DNA of 33,824 nt from contig PBTE01000133.1 of assembly GCA_002726515.1 (NCBI GenBank), forward strand, positions 1 through 33,824, read 5' to 3'. This DNA is from Planctomycetaceae bacterium (GTDB lineage Bacteria > Planctomycetota > Planctomycetia > Pirellulales > Pirellulaceae). The notes below the pieces were generated by a model. That model saw only the letters and a list, made by a program, of their open reading frames with translations, searched no databases and was not told the DNA's origin. Both the position numbers and the translations under genes were made by a program. Numbering within the stretch: the first letter of the stretch is position 1; every line of letters begins with the position of its first letter. This document shows positions 31,366-33,824 of this stretch, piece after piece.

Positions 31366-32391
31366 GTGCGACCGTCCTCTGACAAAGAGCTCGGAACCCT
31401 AAAACCCATTGACACTGTTATGCTTTCCGGAATTTCCATCGTCTGTTTTGCAGCCAGTTACAGTATATCGCTTGGTCTCGAATCAACACGATTACTCTTT
31501 CGGACACGAATCCGCTATCCGCTTGTTGTTAGCTTTGGAATCGCTGGTTGGATTGCGCATTCACTTTTTCTTGCCTTCCGGATTAGACAACAACTCGACG
31601 GCGGCCTGCCTTTGTCGAGCTGGCTGGATTGGTGCCTGGTGGCTGCCTGGGTTTTGGTCGCCATCTATCTCCTGAGTGCTTTTCTCAATCCACGAGTTGC
31701 TACGGGTTTGTTTCTACTTCCAGCAGTCCTGATTTTGATCGGACTGGCCCGCTTGCTGCGTGACCGGCCAACGTTTTCACAGGATGCGGCCACTCGTTTG
31801 TGGGGAATGTGTCACGGTTTGGCGCTGCTGCTTGGAACCGTAGCGGTTGTGACCGGATTTGTAGCGGGAGTGATGTACCTTGTGCAGGCCCATCGACTCA
31901 AGCATAAACTACCGCCGCGTGCGGGCCTGGAACTTCCAAGCCTGGAGTGGCTGCAAAAGGCCAACGAACGTTCTTTGATCTACTCTTCGTTCTTACTGGT
32001 GCTCGGTGTGGGTTCCGGAATCATCCTCAATTTTGTCAAATACGCTCGACTCAACACGGGGACTCCCTGGACCGATCCTGTCGTGTGGGGATCTGGTATT
32101 CTTTTGCTCTGGTTGACTGCCGCACTGTTGTTCAAAGGACTCTACAAGCCGGCTCGTCAGGGCCGAAAGGTGGCTTATTTAACTGTTGCCTGTTTCTTGT
32201 TTCTCGTGTTGGCAATTGGCCTGGCGTTGATGGCCCGGCATGCGAGTGTTGTCGACCAACGTCCCTCGAATGACCTCAGCCGTCGGCAGTCAACTGGCTG
32301 TCCGTTGGCTGGCAATGATGAGAAGACGATCCTTGGGACCAGAGATCTGCGACGGCACTCTTCGAGGATTTTTTCTACCGGGGGTGCATGA
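31366..32391 (+). CDS. HemX/CcsA-like polytopic membrane protein
   Basis: Resembles the cytochrome c assembly (CcsA/ResC) and HemX superfamily, which handle heme or tune glutamyl-tRNA reductase level. About eight helices are visible (17-39, 50-71, 87-107, 112-131, 145-172, 204-225, 238-261, 270-293). The family's conserved His is in WGMCHGLALLLGTVAVVTGF (about 149), followed by VAGVMYLVQAHRLKHK. The tryptophan-rich heme-binding WWD signature of true CcsA is degenerate (TPWTDPVVWGSGILLLW), which favours HemX. The C-terminal 45 residues are polar. The start is GTG 31366; ATG 31420 directly before the first helix is an alternative. Its TGA stop overlaps the hemA ATG in ATGATGA, so translation is coupled, matching hemX-hemA pairs in other bacteria. 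Confidence 0.8.
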   Translation: MRPSSDKELGTLKPIDTVMLSGISIVCFAASYSISLGLESTRLLFRTRIRYPLVVSFGIAGWIAHSLFLAFRIRQQLDGGLPLSSWLDWCLVAAWVLVAIYLLSAFLNPRVATGLFLLPAVLILIGLARLLRDRPTFSQDAATRLWGMCHGLALLLGTVAVVTGFVAGVMYLVQAHRLKHKLPPRAGLELPSLEWLQKANERSLIYSSFLLVLGVGSGIILNFVKYARLNTGTPWTDPVVWGSGILLLWLTAALLFKGLYKPARQGRKVAYLTVACFLFLVLAIGLALMARHASVVDQRPSNDLSRRQSTGCPLAGNDEKTILGTRDLRRHSSRIFSTGGA

Positions 32392-33665
32392 TGAAACTAC
32401 AAATCATCGGCTGCAGTCATCACACGACTCCTGTAGAAATTCGTGAACGCCTGGCATTTCATCCAGAGCAAATCCCCGCGGCGCTCCAGCAGCTGCGCGA
32501 TCGCTTTCCCGCCTCCGAAGCAGTACTTCTTTCGACGTGCAATCGAGTGGAGCTCTTCTTAGCTGATGAAGATCCCCGCGGCGGTCTCAGTCAAAATGAA
32601 GTAGCTGATTTTTTGGCTGACTTCCACGGCTTGAAAGCGGTCGACATTCTGAATGATCTGTTCGAACGAACCGGAGAGGATGCGATTCGGCATTTGTTCA
32701 GCGTGGCAGGTAGTTTGGATAGCATGGTCGTTGGCGAGCCACAGATCTTGTCCCAAGTCAAGCGCGCTTATGAACTGGCAATCAACGGTCGTAGCGACGG
32801 ACCACTGACGCACGCAGCCTTCCAGGCAGCAATTCGAGTAGCCAAGCGCGTAGCTAACGAAACATCGATTCAGCGTCGCCGACTGAGTGTCCCGAGTATT
32901 GCAGTCGCCGATTTTGCCCGACAGATCTTCGAGCGATTTGATGATAAACGGGTACTGGTGATCGGAGCCGGCGAGATGGCAGAGGAAACTTTGCGGTATC
33001 TGGTCGACGAAGGTGCTCGAGACATAACAATCGTCAACCGACATTTCGAACGCGGTAATAAATTGGCGGAAGCATTTAACGGACGCGTGGAACCATTTGA
33101 GAGGCGCTTCGAGCTGTTCGCCGATGCGGACCTCGTCATCAGTACCACCGGAGCAGCAGAGCCGGTCATCACTCGAGAGAATTATGCTGCGGTGCAGCAT
33201 CGCCGGAACCAGCGGCCCCTGTTTGTTCTCGACCTGGCCGTTCCCCGTGACATTGAACCGGAAGTGGGCGACTTGATCGGCGTGTATCTCTATTCCATTG
33301 ACGATCTACAGCGTGCTTGCGAGTCCAATCGGCGAGCGCGTGAAAAAGAATGGCCGAAAGCCGATAAAATTCTAGACGAGGAAACAGCCCGATTTATGGC
33401 GGATCTTAACCACCGCGCAACAGGCCCTACCATCAAACGCCTAAAAGCCACGGCTAACGATCTAAAAGACAAAGAACTGGCCCGCTTGTTCAATAAGCTA
33501 GATGAACTCGACGAGAAGAGTCAGGAAGAAATTGGGCACAGCTTTGAGCGCCTGATCAACAAACTGCTGCACCCGCCCCTGGAATCATTACGCGACGAGG
33601 CCCAAAGTGGTGCGCCGCTCAGGTTGCTAGAAGCCCTCAAGAAATTGTTCCAAATCAAGGACTAG
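32388..33665 (+). CDS. hemA: Glutamyl-tRNA reductase
   Basis: NADPH-dependent reduction of glutamyl-tRNA to glutamate-1-semialdehyde, the first committed step of C5-pathway tetrapyrrole synthesis; a cytoplasmic dimer. The catalytic domain opens GCSHHTTPVEIRERLAF, with nucleophile Cys51 in LLSTCNRVELF. It also has SVAGSLDSMVVGEPQILSQV. The NADPH-binding domain has VLVIGAGEMAEETLRYL and TIVNRHFERGNKLAEAF. The C-terminal dimerisation helices (about 315-420) end FERLINKLLHPPLESL, normal for the family, and 425 residues is the usual length. It can start at ATG 32388, overlapping the upstream stop (ATGA), or ATG 32391. The feed of siroheme as well as heme links this enzyme to the sulfite reductase at 14667. 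Confidence 0.97.
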   Translation: MMKLQIIGCSHHTTPVEIRERLAFHPEQIPAALQQLRDRFPASEAVLLSTCNRVELFLADEDPRGGLSQNEVADFLADFHGLKAVDILNDLFERTGEDAIRHLFSVAGSLDSMVVGEPQILSQVKRAYELAINGRSDGPLTHAAFQAAIRVAKRVANETSIQRRRLSVPSIAVADFARQIFERFDDKRVLVIGAGEMAEETLRYLVDEGARDITIVNRHFERGNKLAEAFNGRVEPFERRFELFADADLVISTTGAAEPVITRENYAAVQHRRNQRPLFVLDLAVPRDIEPEVGDLIGVYLYSIDDLQRACESNRRAREKEWPKADKILDEETARFMADLNHRATGPTIKRLKATANDLKDKELARLFNKLDELDEKSQEEIGHSFERLINKLLHPPLESLRDEAQSGAPLRLLEALKKLFQIKD

Positions 33666-33680
33666 TTGATACGGTGGAAC

Positions 33681-33705
33681 GCGACTGCCTCTGATCGTCA
33701 GTCGC
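33681..33705 (+). terminator. Candidate hemA terminator
   Basis: GCGACTG (33681-33687) pairs with CAGTCGC (33699-33705) around an 11-base loop, 16 bases after the hemA stop. A short TGTTTTA lies a few bases later. The U tract is weak, and the site also faces the end of a convergent minus-strand gene at 33728, so it may serve both. Confidence 0.4.
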
Positions 33706-33727
33706 TCGCCACTTGTTTTAGGCCCGG

Positions 33728-33824
33728 CTACTCATCCTCGGTCTCTTCATCCTCGGTCTCTTCATCCTCGGTCTCTTCATCCTCGGTCTCTTCATCCTCG
33801 GTCTCTTCATCCTCGGTCTCTTCA
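33728..33824 (-). CDS. C-terminal end of an acidic repeat-tailed protein (5' part outside window)
   Basis: The minus strand is open from the right window edge to a TAG at 33728-33730. It encodes repeats of the pentapeptide EETED, at least five copies in view, followed by a final Glu and stop. The repeat is exact at the DNA level (15-base units), and this reading frame gives a strongly acidic, low-complexity tail as seen in many bacterial proteins. The plus strand would give less natural repeats (LGLFI, SVSSS or PRSLH). Upstream of the tail nothing is visible, so the protein's identity is unknown. It converges on hemA, with 62 bases between the stops. Because only 32 codons are visible, reality of the gene is a well-supported but not certain inference. 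Confidence 0.6.
   Translation of the reverse strand, partial: EETEDEETEDEETEDEETEDEETEDEETEDE
33736..33824. repeat. Perfect 15-base tandem repeat (about six copies, running past the window)
   Basis: The unit CCTCGGTCTCTTCAT is repeated exactly from 33736 to the window edge: five full copies and 14 bases of a sixth. No base differs among copies, so the array is recent or kept uniform. A multiple of three keeps any frame open as copy number changes. It encodes EETED repeats on the minus strand. Full copy number cannot be seen here and may collapse in short-read assembly. Confidence 0.97.

Noticed and set aside
32295-32310. A TGGC-N9-GGCT match to the sigma-54 -24/-12 consensus upstream of hemA
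   Set aside because: The GG/GC spacing is right, but the match is short, lies inside the HemX-like coding region, and such matches are frequent by chance.
33736-33824. The 15-base tandem repeats as a CRISPR array or an iteron origin
   Set aside because: The units are directly abutting with no spacers and code for an acidic tail on the minus strand, which explains them better.

Overview
The window looks like chromosomal core DNA from a planctomycete, most like the Pirellulales. The evidence is the gene style: a membrane-anchored Ser/Thr kinase, an exported protein joining HEAT-like, LRR and PDZ parts, an exported HEAT protein with a receiver-like domain, a ValS with an extra zinc ribbon, Kdo/heptose-type envelope glycosyltransferases, and many short operons with sizeable gaps. 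This assignment is inferred from protein character; no rRNA or tRNA gene was recognised, and there is no insertion sequence, prophage or CRISPR array.

Layout. 1-1179 is the 3' part of valS. 1332-5335 holds a polytopic membrane protein, a kinase with an extracytoplasmic C-terminus, and a convergent small membrane protein. 5541-9194 (minus) is a tight gmd / GT9 glycosyltransferase / waaA operon for envelope sugars. 9705-10973 (minus) is the HEAT/LRR/PDZ protein. Divergent from it, 11276-12954 carries two RNA methyltransferase genes whose end overlaps the stop codon of folD (12951-13832, minus). 14120-16961 (minus) is a sulfite/nitrite reductase overlapping a small conserved-looking partner gene. 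Divergent from it, 17255-18625 encodes a cysteine synthase fused to a rhodanese domain, so the region 14120-18625 is probably the last steps of sulfur assimilation to cysteine. 18975-22514 is a large AsmA-like envelope protein. carB (22647-25919, minus) and argH (26437-27822, plus) diverge from a 517-base control region with a readable promoter, a leader hairpin and a long palindrome; both serve arginine synthesis. 28009-33665 is a plus-strand run: an exported HEAT/pseudo-receiver protein, a sigma-54 activator without a sensory domain, a HemX/CcsA-like membrane protein, and hemA, the last two overlapping by ATGA.

The right edge (33728-33824) is the C-terminal end of a minus-strand gene that extends past the window and ends in a perfect 15-base repeat encoding an acidic pentapeptide tail.

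No single clear-cut new defence or biosynthetic system is visible. The items most worth a second look are the exported receiver-like protein paired with a receiver-less sigma-54 activator, the cysteine synthase-rhodanese fusion facing a C-terminally extended sulfite reductase and its coupled unknown partner, and the repeat-coded acidic tail.
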